Assembly (NCBI RefSeq): GCF_000382325.1
Contig: NZ_KB908061.1
Location: 28,681 to 92,680, forward strand
Direction: 5' to 3'
DNA from: Woodsholea maritima DSM 17123
GTDB lineage: Bacteria > Pseudomonadota > Alphaproteobacteria > Caulobacterales > Maricaulaceae
DNA: 64,000 nucleotides
The notes under the pieces are model-generated. The model worked only from the letters and a program-made list of their open reading frames with translations. It was not told where the DNA came from and searched no databases. Numbering within the stretch: the stretch's first letter is position 1; each line of letters starts with the position of its first letter. Shown piece by piece: positions 9,632 through 17,605 of this stretch. Both the position numbers and the translations under genes were made by a program.

Positions 9632-10387
9632 ATGCTGCGAAACATCAGCCTTTTGGCCAGCGCCTGCCTGGCCCTGGTCGCTTGCTCAGAAGGGGCTCAA
9701 TCACAAGGCACATCGTCTATGTCTCAAAGCGAGCGCGATGACATCGAAGCTATTGTTCATGCCTATATCGTCGAACATCCAGAGGTCATCGAAGAGGCAT
9801 TGATCGAGCTACAACGCCGTGCCCGCGCGCGTGAAATGGAAGATTTCACCAGCCTGGTCGCGACGAATGAAGATAAGATCTTCTCCGATGCGCGTGATCC
9901 CGTGCTGGGCGCTGAAAACGCAGACGTTACGTTAGTAGAATTCTTTGATTATAGCTGTGGCTATTGCCGGGTGTCTAATCAATGGCTGGTCCAGGCGTTG
10001 GAGCAATATGAGGGGCGCGTACGCTTCGTCATGAAAGAATTCCCCGTCCTCGGCCCTGAGTCTGAAACCGCCGCTAAAGCCGCTTTAGCCGTGTGGGAAC
10101 AGGGTGCGGATAAATATATCGCCTTCCACAATGGTCTTTATGCGGCCGGTCGGCCCCTCAATCAGGCGCGGATCGAGCAAGTTGCTGTGGAAAACGGCAT
10201 CGACGTGGAAAAGATGCGTCAAGACATGCAACATCCTGACGTTGAACGCCATATTAACGATGTGCGCAGCCTGGCGCGTCAAATCGGTATTAACGGTACT
10301 CCGTTTTTTATCATCAATAATGAAGTTGTGCCCGGCGCAAACGTTGACCGCGTTCAAGAATTGGTAGAAGCTGCTCTTGCTGAATAA
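9632..10387 (+). CDS. DsbA-family thioredoxin-fold lipoprotein
   Basis: Probable periplasmic thiol oxidoreductase of 251 residues. The ATG at 9632 has GAGGGAG seven bases upstream; the longer frame opens with GTG at 9608. The signal ends in the lipobox LVAC (C18), so it is likely lipid-anchored. A helical N-terminal segment (about 35-85) resembles that of Com1/ScsC-like DsbA proteins. The thioredoxin domain has the active site CGYC (C109-C112) and the cis-proline loop GTPFFI near the C-terminus. A clear terminator follows 25 bases after the stop. The partner DsbB is not in the window, so whether it oxidises or isomerises disulfides cannot be told. Confidence 0.88.
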   Translation: MLRNISLLASACLALVACSEGAQSQGTSSMSQSERDDIEAIVHAYIVEHPEVIEEALIELQRRARAREMEDFTSLVATNEDKIFSDARDPVLGAENADVTLVEFFDYSCGYCRVSNQWLVQALEQYEGRVRFVMKEFPVLGPESETAAKAALAVWEQGADKYIAFHNGLYAAGRPLNQARIEQVAVENGIDVEKMRQDMQHPDVERHINDVRSLARQIGINGTPFFIINNEVVPGANVDRVQELVEAALAE

Positions 10388-10411
10388 GCATGAGTGTCTG
10401 TGTTCACTATC

Positions 10412-10446
10412 AGCCCGGTGCGCCCCTCATTGCACCGGGCTTTTTC
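10412..10446 (+). terminator. Rho-independent terminator of the DsbA-like gene
   Basis: A perfect 10-bp stem, AGCCCGGTGC with GCACCGGGCT, has a 10-base loop and runs into TTTTTC. It ends the rightward transcript and separates it from the convergent apbE operon. Confidence 0.88.
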
Positions 10447-10470
10447 TTGGGCTTTTGCCCTCTTACATAA

Positions 10471-11457
10471 TCACCATTTTTTCAAAGCTTTAGTGTCAAT
10501 CGGCTCGCATACGCCATCGCGCTGAACCCAGATCCGTGCACTCAAGCCCTCTTGCTCAGCCAGCGCTAAAGCCTCATTTGAGGCCAGCAAACACAGCGCC
10601 GTCGCCCAGCCATCGGCCCACATCACACTGCCATGAAGCACACTGACCTGAACGACATCGCCCTTCACCGGGCTTTGAATTTTGGGATCTATCAAATGGC
10701 CATAGCTTTGACCACGATGGAGGAAAGCCTTATGCCCCGTGGCCGAGGTGGCCAGCCCCATCCCGATTAGGGCCACACGATCGGCAGCGCGTTGCGCCTG
10801 CGCCGGAACCCCCAGATCCACCCACCAGGGCAAGCCATCGGCCTTGACACCGCTCGCCCTCACCTCGCCGCCGATTTGCAGACACCAGCTGGTCAATTCG
10901 GCGCGTAAAAGCTGCTTAGCGACAAGATCCAATCCATAGCCCTTGGCGATCGCCGAAAGATCCAAGGCCACGCCGCCCGGCTGAAAGACACTGCCTGTAA
11001 CCGCATCAACATAAAGATCGCGCCAATCCGGGCTAGGCGTTTCTTCGCCGCGCACGCACGGCGTCGTACGCGGGCCTGAGGGGCCGAAGCCCCAATCATC
11101 AATCACTTTGGCGAGACAGGGAGAAAATGCGCCGCCGGTTTTTTCCGCCAGGCTCAAACCAGCCTTCAAAACCAGGCGCGTATCCAAGCTTAAGGGCACC
11201 CAGCTTTGCGCTGGGGCATGGGCGAAGCGGGATAAGGGGCTATGGGGATCCCAATGGCTCATCTCGGCGACCAATTGCGCCAAGGGCGCGGCAATCAGCG
11301 CGGTTAAGCGCGCCGCATCCCAGTCGGCGGGCGCATAAATCTGCACCCGCCATTGGGTTCCCATCGTCGGTCCGGTGAGCTCAAATCTGCGCCAGTCTTC
11401 GGGCGGTGGCGTGGCCATCGCGCGCGAAACCAGAGGCGGAATGAGAACCTCACCCAT
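10471..11457 (-). CDS. apbE: ApbE-type FAD:protein FMN transferase without its own signal peptide
   Basis: ApbE enzymes take FMN from FAD and attach it to Ser/Thr of extracytoplasmic redox proteins. The 328-residue product has the family motifs in order: TGPTMGTQWRV near the start, DLSAIAKGYGLD, GGEVRASG, a variant of the SATG..H..DP region (SATGHKAF, HLIDPKIQSPV) and ADGWATAL. ApbE proteins are normally exported, but the N-terminus MGEVLIPPLVSRAMATP has no signal or lipobox. The ATG has no obvious ribosome site. It lies in the same frame as the upstream DUF4198 gene, separated only by TAA and GTC, so a read-through fusion is possible. It is the last gene of the PepSY-DUF2271-DUF4198-apbE operon. 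Confidence 0.92.
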   Translation of the reverse strand: MGEVLIPPLVSRAMATPPPEDWRRFELTGPTMGTQWRVQIYAPADWDAARLTALIAAPLAQLVAEMSHWDPHSPLSRFAHAPAQSWVPLSLDTRLVLKAGLSLAEKTGGAFSPCLAKVIDDWGFGPSGPRTTPCVRGEETPSPDWRDLYVDAVTGSVFQPGGVALDLSAIAKGYGLDLVAKQLLRAELTSWCLQIGGEVRASGVKADGLPWWVDLGVPAQAQRAADRVALIGMGLATSATGHKAFLHRGQSYGHLIDPKIQSPVKGDVVQVSVLHGSVMWADGWATALCLLASNEALALAEQEGLSARIWVQRDGVCEPIDTKALKKW

Positions 11458-11460
11458 GAC

Positions 11461-12270
11461 TTACAGCGGGAGAACTTCCAAGGTGACCGCATAGCCATAA
11501 TTCTGGCCCGGCTCACCATTTTGGCCTTCAACACGGTGACCGACTTCAAACCAATACATGCCCGCCTCCGGCCAGGTATAGCTGAAATGGCCCTCATCAT
11601 CGGTGGTCAAAGTGGTTTCGGCCATGGCATCGCGATAGCGTGTGCCGCCTTCAACCAGCTCCACAGAAGCCCCAGCATAAGGCTCACCGTTCAACAGGAT
11701 CTGAAACTCCGCGCGTTCTCCGGCATAAAGATCAGTCGGGTGGGTTACAGCCACCAGCTCAATCCCTGAGCCGGTCGGAGCCAAAGCCTCAGAGCTGGGG
11801 GCCCCCAAGGTGGCGAAGGTCTCAACCCGGCCGACATAGCGCGAGGTTTCAACCTCGCTTGCGCCTTCGGGCAGATGCGCGGCGAACTCAGCTTCTTGTC
11901 CGCGCCAGCGGTGACGCTCCCCATCGAGCATATAGGAGGCGAAAAAGCCATTGCGCACAGAGGCAATCCGATAGGTGCCCTGCTGGTCCAGATGAAGATC
12001 AAAGACTGAGCGATATTTTCCCGTCGCGCCATTTTCAATGGCGACATTCGATCCATCCGGCGCGGTGACGACAATGCTCTCCAGCCCCAAGGGGACATGG
12101 TTGAAGTAGAACAAATCGTTGGACACGGCCGCATCGACCGTGATCCAGCTCTCTTCGCCCGACAAAACGGTGTTTGAGGGCAACAACCACAGGCGGTGCG
12201 CCTGAGATGCGGCGGTGACGGTGAACGCGAGCCCGAGGGCGGCGGCGGTCATGGACCAAGCTTTATTCAT
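11461..12270 (-). CDS. DUF4198 domain periplasmic protein
   Basis: 269 residues with a signal peptide (MNKAWSMTAAALGLAF, cleavage near SQAHR). Mature DUF4198 proteins begin with a histidine shortly after cleavage (HRLWLLPS here). They are built of beta-sandwich modules and are often encoded with TonB-dependent metal uptake genes. The C-terminal part (about 165-265) has the carboxypeptidase-regulatory-like pattern GEPYAGASVELV, TTDDEGHFSYTW and GMYWFEVGHR. Biochemical function is not established; metal or cofactor binding is inferred. It sits between DUF2271 and apbE and ends six bases before the apbE start, in the same frame. Confidence 0.82.
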   Translation of the reverse strand: MNKAWSMTAAALGLAFTVTAASQAHRLWLLPSNTVLSGEESWITVDAAVSNDLFYFNHVPLGLESIVVTAPDGSNVAIENGATGKYRSVFDLHLDQQGTYRIASVRNGFFASYMLDGERHRWRGQEAEFAAHLPEGASEVETSRYVGRVETFATLGAPSSEALAPTGSGIELVAVTHPTDLYAGERAEFQILLNGEPYAGASVELVEGGTRYRDAMAETTLTTDDEGHFSYTWPEAGMYWFEVGHRVEGQNGEPGQNYGYAVTLEVLPL

Positions 12271-12296
12271 GGCATTTCCCCTTATTCGCTGCAGGA

Positions 12297-12830
12297 TTAG
12301 TCTTCGATAACAGTCAAGGATAAGGCCCCCAGCTCGCTCTCGCCCTGGGCCGTGATGGGCGTGTGACCGGCACCCAACGGCCAGGTGATGGGCAAGCGGA
12401 TCAGCTCGCGCCCGCCCACTTCGCGCGCGGCCTCGATGACCACATTATACTCACCCGCGCTCAGATCGGCGAAAGCGCCTTGCTCGGCGGAGAAACTGAC
12501 CTCATAAGTGCCGGGCGTCCGGGTCGGCTGGGTAATCTCATCACTGGGAAGCGCTAAGCTGCGCCCCGCCCGGCGCCACCACTGGCGCAGATCTTTCAGC
12601 CAAGTCGCGCCATCTTCGCCTTGCAGATCGTAATCATACCAGGCTTGAAGCGTTGAAACCGCCTGATGATCAGGCGTTTCAATCCAGATCGCCACATAGG
12701 GCGCATGGTATTCGGCCACAGTCAGGCGCGGAATTTCAAGGGACAGCACAACATCATCGGCCTGGGCCAAGGCTGGCACCAAAAGCCCCGCCAGAACAGC
12801 GGACGAAGTTTGCAAGACGCGGTGTGTCAT
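12297..12830 (-). CDS. DUF2271 periplasmic protein, probable ApbE flavinylation target
   Basis: 177 residues. The ATG at 12830 was chosen because it follows the PepSY stop by ten bases and starts a signal peptide (MTHRVLQTSSAVLAGL, ALAQA cleavage). The mature part has the DUF2271 layout: YVAIWIET, a tryptophan-rich segment (LKDLRQWWRRAGR), then DEITQPTRTPGTYEVSF and GEYNVVIEAAREVGG. The first of these (D97, T100) lines up with the D-x-x-(S/T)-G-A-(S/T) pattern flavinylated by ApbE, but G-A is replaced by Q-P. Co-transcription with apbE supports a flavoprotein role; that it carries FMN is inference. Confidence 0.8.
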   Translation of the reverse strand: MTHRVLQTSSAVLAGLLVPALAQADDVVLSLEIPRLTVAEYHAPYVAIWIETPDHQAVSTLQAWYDYDLQGEDGATWLKDLRQWWRRAGRSLALPSDEITQPTRTPGTYEVSFSAEQGAFADLSAGEYNVVIEAAREVGGRELIRLPITWPLGAGHTPITAQGESELGALSLTVIED

Positions 12831-12840
12831 GACGGTTTCC

Positions 12841-13500
12841 CTAATGAATAAAGACGATGGCAAGGATGAGCGGAATGACCACGCCCAGCCCGACGAGCGG
12901 CCAGGTAGAGGGCCGGGTTTTGGCATAAAGCTGCAATAGAACCACGCCGGTAATCGCAAAGATCAAGCTGGCGACCGCAAAGATATCAATGAACCAACGC
13001 CAAACCGCACCGGTATCGCGGCCCTTGTGGAGATCATTGAGATAGGCGATCATGCCGCGATCAGTTTTTTCGTAGAGCACCGCCCCATCGGCAAAATCAA
13101 TACTGAGCCAGGCGTCTGATCCTGGCCGCGCCATGGGCAGATAGACATCCATATCGCTCCATTCCGCCGGACCTGCACTGATCCGCGCATTCAACTCACG
13201 CGCCAGCCATTGACGTACGGGTTGAGGCAAGCTTTGACCTTGCGCCTCTGGGCTGGTGCCCAGCGTTTCCAAAGTGCTCAGAAGATCTTCAGGTAAGCGC
13301 GCCGTGCGCTCAACCACTTTGGGCTCTACACGAATATCGCCTGCATGATTGAGCGTAATCCCGGTGACCGTAAACAAGATCAGACCACTTAATGTCACCG
13401 CCGCACTGACCCAATGCCACAGGCGCATCTGCTTGAACCAGAACCCCCGGTCCAGCCAGCCTGGCTTGCGTTTCGCGGATACGGCTTCCTTATGGCGCAC
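12841..13500 (-). CDS. PepSY-associated transmembrane protein
   Basis: First gene of the operon, 219 residues. A membrane segment at about 28-50 (WVSAAVTLSGLILFTVTGI) is followed by a periplasmic domain. The motif LNDLHKGRDTGAVWRWFIDI leads into two more membrane segments (about 168-190 and 197-217). DLHxG...WRW is typical of PepSY_TM-like proteins, which pass electrons across the inner membrane through haem or flavin partners. With DUF2271, DUF4198 and ApbE it forms a known type of gene cluster proposed to reduce ferric or other metal complexes outside the cytoplasm. That role is inferred from context. Confidence 0.82.
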   Translation of the reverse strand: MRHKEAVSAKRKPGWLDRGFWFKQMRLWHWVSAAVTLSGLILFTVTGITLNHAGDIRVEPKVVERTARLPEDLLSTLETLGTSPEAQGQSLPQPVRQWLARELNARISAGPAEWSDMDVYLPMARPGSDAWLSIDFADGAVLYEKTDRGMIAYLNDLHKGRDTGAVWRWFIDIFAVASLIFAITGVVLLQLYAKTRPSTWPLVGLGVVIPLILAIVFIH

Positions 13501-13574
13501 GATGGTCTTTTCCCCCTGACCGGTTCGATCGTCACGATCTGTGTTGGGTCAGGAGATGCCATAGGTGAGCGCTA

Positions 13575-13593
13575 GTTGCAACTCATTATCAAC
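13575..13593 (-). promoter_or_regulatory. Possible Fur-type operator upstream of the PepSY operon
   Basis: On the minus strand the sequence is TTGATAATGAGTTGCAACT. GATAATGA matches one half of the Fur box and the rest is only roughly symmetrical. It lies about 75 bases before the PepSY start, a fitting place for an iron-controlled promoter. The match is partial and could be chance. Confidence 0.35.
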
Positions 13594-13617
13594 TTCAACG
13601 CAGCGATTTTTGCAGCG

Positions 13618-15354
13618 CTAATTGTCCGTATCGACCCGAATTTGGCTTTGCGGGTGGGTATAGAAGGTTAAGACCATTTCGCGGCCCTTTGGCGCATTGA
13701 AGCCATGAAGCTGACCGATTGCTTGCGGTAAAAGTCCCTGCGCAGCCATAGAGATAAAGAAGCTAACCTCATCCTTATCCTCAACCAGTGCCAAGCCACA
13801 GGCCGGATGCTGTGCCAGATAGGCCGCTGCGCCCTCACCGGTCGACAAATGCGTGTCGGTGCCAAAGTGGAAGACCAAAGACGGCTCGCGATAGCCCGCC
13901 GTGGTGACGTCGAACGCCTCACACCCGATGAAGGTTTTGGCCATTTGCGCGGCATGATAGGACGGCCACATCCGCTCTACACTCGGTAAAGCGGCCCCAA
14001 AGGCAATGGTGTAAAAGCCGCACGTACCTAGCGCCAAGGCCAGCAAGGTTTTGGTATCGCGCTTCCAGATGAAGGCGATCAGGGTGATGATCGCAATCAC
14101 ACCAGCGAGAACGGCCAGCTTGGCGGGCATGCCCACTGTTTCGCCCAGGCTATGCTCCCCATAGGCGATGAAGATCGCGAGCAAAGCGCCGACCACCAGG
14201 GTCATCAGCGCATAGAGCCCAAAGACCAGACCCTGTTTCCAGCTGGATAGCAGAGATTTAGCATCACTCAATCCCAACGCCGCCAGCAGCGCCAAAGCCG
14301 GGAAAACCGGCATCACATAATGGGGCAGCTTGGTCTGAACGAATTCGAACATAATCCAGGACGGAAGGATCCAGGCGATCAAGAAGGCGACGGTCGGGTC
14401 GCGGCGTTCACGCCAGCCATAGAAGACCGCCAGCGGGATCAACACTGCAAACGGCCACCAGGTGATGGGTAGGAGCAAGGTATGAAACCCAAAAGGCCCA
14501 CCATGGCTGTCATCACTTTCGGCCACCTTGCCCAACATCGCATGACCGACCGATTCCATGAAGAAACCGCCCTCGGTCATGATATTGATGGCAATCAACC
14601 ACGGCGCATCAATGGCGACTAAGACCAACAGGCCCGGCAGCACATGCAGGCGTTTGAAAATGTCCCAATCAATTTGGGTGGGCTTAAAGCCCTTCCACTG
14701 CGCGCGCATCAACAGGAAGGTGATCAGCGTCAAAAGGGTTACCGTGGTAACAATCGGGCCTTTGACTAAAATGGCCATGCCAGAGGCAATCCAGAACGCC
14801 GCTGGCCAGCCCCAGAACTTGCCTTTATCGCCCTTGGATTTCAAAGCGATCATCATTAAGGCGATCTGGGCAAAGGTGGCGCAGGCCAACAAAACCGCAT
14901 CGGTTTTGGCCGTGCGCGCTTCGACTTGCAAGGCAAGCCCGACGGCCAGGATCAGACCGGCACTCATCCCGACGGGCGCACCAAACAGGCGCGCGCCAAT
15001 CCAGGCCGTGGCCAGTACCGCCAATACCGCGCCGATTAAAGACGGCAAACGATGCGCCCCAATCGGGGCCTCATCCCCGCCAAAGGGCAAAGATGTAACG
15101 ACCTGCATCCAGTAAAAGCCAACGGGTTTGACATAGCGCGGACCCTCTTGGAAGCGGATATCGATATAATCCCCGCTTTCCATCATCTGATTGGCGGCCT
15201 GGGAATAGCGCGCTTCATCGCGGTCCATCGTCGGAATGGAAAACTGCCCCGGTACCATGGCCAACAAAGCGATGATGATCAGCACCCACCATCCGCGTGT
15301 GGGAAGCTTACGCTCATGGCTGGCTCCAAAAACGTCATTGGCAAAGCGGTTCAT
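13618..15354 (-). CDS. ArnT-like/PMT-family integral membrane glycosyltransferase
   Basis: 578 residues with about 12 membrane segments. The first periplasmic loop has TMDRDEARYSQAA, matching the acidic catalytic motif of ArnT and protein mannosyltransferases. These enzymes move a sugar from a polyprenyl-phosphate carrier to lipid A, a protein or a glycan on the outer face of the inner membrane. A soluble C-terminal domain (about 440-578) follows, as in ArnT. The adjacent DPM-like GT2 probably makes the lipid-linked donor. The acceptor cannot be read from sequence; lipid A and the neighbouring polysaccharide are both possible. Confidence 0.85.
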   Translation of the reverse strand: MNRFANDVFGASHERKLPTRGWWVLIIIALLAMVPGQFSIPTMDRDEARYSQAANQMMESGDYIDIRFQEGPRYVKPVGFYWMQVVTSLPFGGDEAPIGAHRLPSLIGAVLAVLATAWIGARLFGAPVGMSAGLILAVGLALQVEARTAKTDAVLLACATFAQIALMMIALKSKGDKGKFWGWPAAFWIASGMAILVKGPIVTTVTLLTLITFLLMRAQWKGFKPTQIDWDIFKRLHVLPGLLVLVAIDAPWLIAINIMTEGGFFMESVGHAMLGKVAESDDSHGGPFGFHTLLLPITWWPFAVLIPLAVFYGWRERRDPTVAFLIAWILPSWIMFEFVQTKLPHYVMPVFPALALLAALGLSDAKSLLSSWKQGLVFGLYALMTLVVGALLAIFIAYGEHSLGETVGMPAKLAVLAGVIAIITLIAFIWKRDTKTLLALALGTCGFYTIAFGAALPSVERMWPSYHAAQMAKTFIGCEAFDVTTAGYREPSLVFHFGTDTHLSTGEGAAAYLAQHPACGLALVEDKDEVSFFISMAAQGLLPQAIGQLHGFNAPKGREMVLTFYTHPQSQIRVDTDN

Positions 15355-15383
15355 GCACGCCCCCAGGATAGTATAGGATGGAT

Positions 15384-16148
15384 CTAAGTCTGATCAGGTG
15401 ATGGCAAGCTGCGCGAACGCAATATAAGCTCACGGCTGGGCACATGGGTACGCTGCATCAACCAGACAACGCCCAAAAGATCGAAGAAGCCTGCAACGGC
15501 GCGCCCGAGATTAGAGTATTTCGACGTCCCTGAAGCGCGCGGGCGATTTTTGACCTCCACCTGATCGGTGTCAAAGCCCAAATGCTTGGCCCAGGCCGGT
15601 AAATAGCGATGCAAGGCATCAAAGAACGGCATCGCCAGAAACAGATCACGCGCAACCAGCTTCAATCCGCACGCCGTATCCGGGCAGTCATCATTAAGAA
15701 GGCTCTGGCGCAGAGCATTGGCAAAACGCGAGGCCCATTTGCGATTGGCCCCATCGGTCCGGTTCAGGCGCACACCGGCAACAAGACCCAGCGCGCCCAC
15801 TTTTGTGAGATCAACTTTTTGGACCATGTCGGCAATCGCGCGCGGATCGTCCTGCCCATCGCCATCCATTGTGGCGACCCACACGCCTTTGGCGGCCAAA
15901 AAACCCGTTCTAAGGGCTGCACTTTTGCCTGAACGTTTGGGGTGTAAGATGTAACGCGCAAAGGGATATTGCGCCATCAGGTCGGGGATCAAGCTGGCGA
16001 TTTGATCTTCGCTGCCATCATCAACCAGGATAACGTCCAAGCTGGCGACGGGGCTCAACACCTCAGCGACTTCTGCCAAAACCTGCCCGATATTGGCCGC
16101 TTCATTAAAGACCGGAATCACAACCGATAAAACTGGCTTCGCAGACAT
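15384..16148 (-). CDS. Family 2 glycosyltransferase, polyprenyl-phosphate sugar synthase type (DPM1/ArnC-like)
   Basis: 254 residues with a GT-A fold. VSVVIPVFNEAANI opens the nucleotide-binding half, VDDGSED follows, and TMDGDGQDDP carries the metal-binding acidic motif. The region GLKLVARDLF and the segment VKNRPRASGTSKYSNLGRA match dolichyl-phosphate mannose synthases. No clear C-terminal membrane segment is present, so it is likely a cytoplasmic, membrane-associated enzyme. It lies 29 bases before the ArnT-like gene, which suggests a donor-maker and donor-user pair. Confidence 0.87.
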   Translation of the reverse strand: MSAKPVLSVVIPVFNEAANIGQVLAEVAEVLSPVASLDVILVDDGSEDQIASLIPDLMAQYPFARYILHPKRSGKSAALRTGFLAAKGVWVATMDGDGQDDPRAIADMVQKVDLTKVGALGLVAGVRLNRTDGANRKWASRFANALRQSLLNDDCPDTACGLKLVARDLFLAMPFFDALHRYLPAWAKHLGFDTDQVEVKNRPRASGTSKYSNLGRAVAGFFDLLGVVWLMQRTHVPSRELILRSRSLPSPDQT

Positions 16149-16294
16149 GAAAAACAGCCCCTATTCTTTCGAATAGGCTTAGCCGGATTTTGATCAAAGA
16201 GCCATTGCCTTCGCCGTATTTTCAAAAAACGAATGCAGTTCCTCCAAACATCCGGACATTAATATTGCCGTATAGTCAAACCCACAGCGCGCCC

Positions 16295-17374
16295 TTATGA
16301 CCCTTTAAAGCTGAACATACGGTCGATGCGACGAAACACTTTGCCCGGCAAGCGTGACACCAGTCCCGCATCCAGGCTTTCGGCTACATTTTCAACCGCA
16401 TGACAACTGCGGCGTGCCAAACCAATCCAGGACGGCGTCGCGACAAAGCCACTGATCAGCGGAAATTGATAGCTGGAAAGGTGCTGTTTGAAGTCATATT
16501 CGCCTGGCCCCAGATGGAGCGCCTTCACACCTTTTGCAGACTGATCTTCTGCGATCGCCATCAACAGATTGAGCCCCGGCGAGAGCTTATGGAAATTACC
16601 GTCATAGACCGGGAACCAATAGTGTAAGACCGTATCGGACTTCATACCGATATGCGCAGCAACCATCTGGCCATCAATCTCGAGAGAGGACATCACGCCC
16701 TTCACGCCCTCATACTCCCCCCAGATCAGCTCTTTTAACAGATTACGCGTCCAGTCGAAGGTGAAGACATTAACATGGCCAGAGCGATCATATTGCGCGC
16801 CCTTCCACTCTAGGGCGGTGTCGAAAATCGCCTCGCGTTGGTCTTCAATGGTGAAGGTCAACGCCCCTTCCGTTTCCAACTTCCGTCGGCGATTACGGAT
16901 ATTACGCATGGCCTTAGGTTCAATCTGGCGCCGGGTCTCGACAAAGGCCTCATAGCCTTCGCTGACATCAATCACCCATGAGCCATCATGGCGGGTCGTA
17001 TAAGGCGCAAACGAGCGTTGGGCGCTAAACCCGCCAAAGAAATCAAACACACCAATCCCGGCTTCAGAAAAAACATGCTCCAGGTCGATGATGACGTCTG
17101 GCGCTTGGATCAGGCCATGGTGATCGCCCAAAGGGCCACCCAAGGGCCGGGCATAGCCAAAGCTGACCTGGTGATAGGGTAAAAAGGCGATCAACGCGCC
17201 TGCGCGATAGATCAGGGCCACGCGGGTATCACTGCGCACCTTGGCCATAGCATCAAGAAAACCCAAAGCAAAATAAGGGCTTTCATACAAAGCATCCGTC
17301 TTCAAAAAATCGCGCCAGCACTGACGCTCCGCTTCGCTTAAATCCTTTGGCGTTTTAACGACAATCTGATCCAT
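16295..17374 (-). CDS. hfsK: CelD/FemAB-like GNAT acyltransferase, HfsK-like
   Basis: 359 residues of the CelD/BcsL double-GNAT type. The N-terminal half has ALIYRAGALIAFLPYH; the C-terminal half has VAAHIGMKSDTVLHYWFPVYD followed by HLGPGEYDFKQHL, typical of this family. There is no signal peptide. HfsK of Caulobacter, a c-di-GMP-binding acyltransferase that changes holdfast cohesion, belongs to this family. The HfsK name rests on family plus position beside a holdfast-like locus; other CelD-like enzymes modify unrelated polysaccharides. It is divergent from the flippase gene and upstream of the two glycosyltransferases on its own strand. Confidence 0.62.
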   Translation of the reverse strand: MDQIVVKTPKDLSEAERQCWRDFLKTDALYESPYFALGFLDAMAKVRSDTRVALIYRAGALIAFLPYHQVSFGYARPLGGPLGDHHGLIQAPDVIIDLEHVFSEAGIGVFDFFGGFSAQRSFAPYTTRHDGSWVIDVSEGYEAFVETRRQIEPKAMRNIRNRRRKLETEGALTFTIEDQREAIFDTALEWKGAQYDRSGHVNVFTFDWTRNLLKELIWGEYEGVKGVMSSLEIDGQMVAAHIGMKSDTVLHYWFPVYDGNFHKLSPGLNLLMAIAEDQSAKGVKALHLGPGEYDFKQHLSSYQFPLISGFVATPSWIGLARRSCHAVENVAESLDAGLVSRLPGKVFRRIDRMFSFKGS

Positions 17375-17605
17375 AACCCGTCCCCGACCCTAATGTGTCC
17401 CACACGCACAAGAACCTGTCGCCCCATGAGCATCTGGCCATGTGCGAATGCCTTGTTCCAGTTAAGGGCGTTTACACCCCTTTCGTGGATAAAGCGTTCA
17501 AGTGTGAGGAAAAAAGCGGCCCTTTTCTTGCTTCAAACAGTCATGAAATACCCTTTGGGCACAGGGCTGACCCAATTTTGAACGCCGGGGACATAAACCT
17601 AAGCC

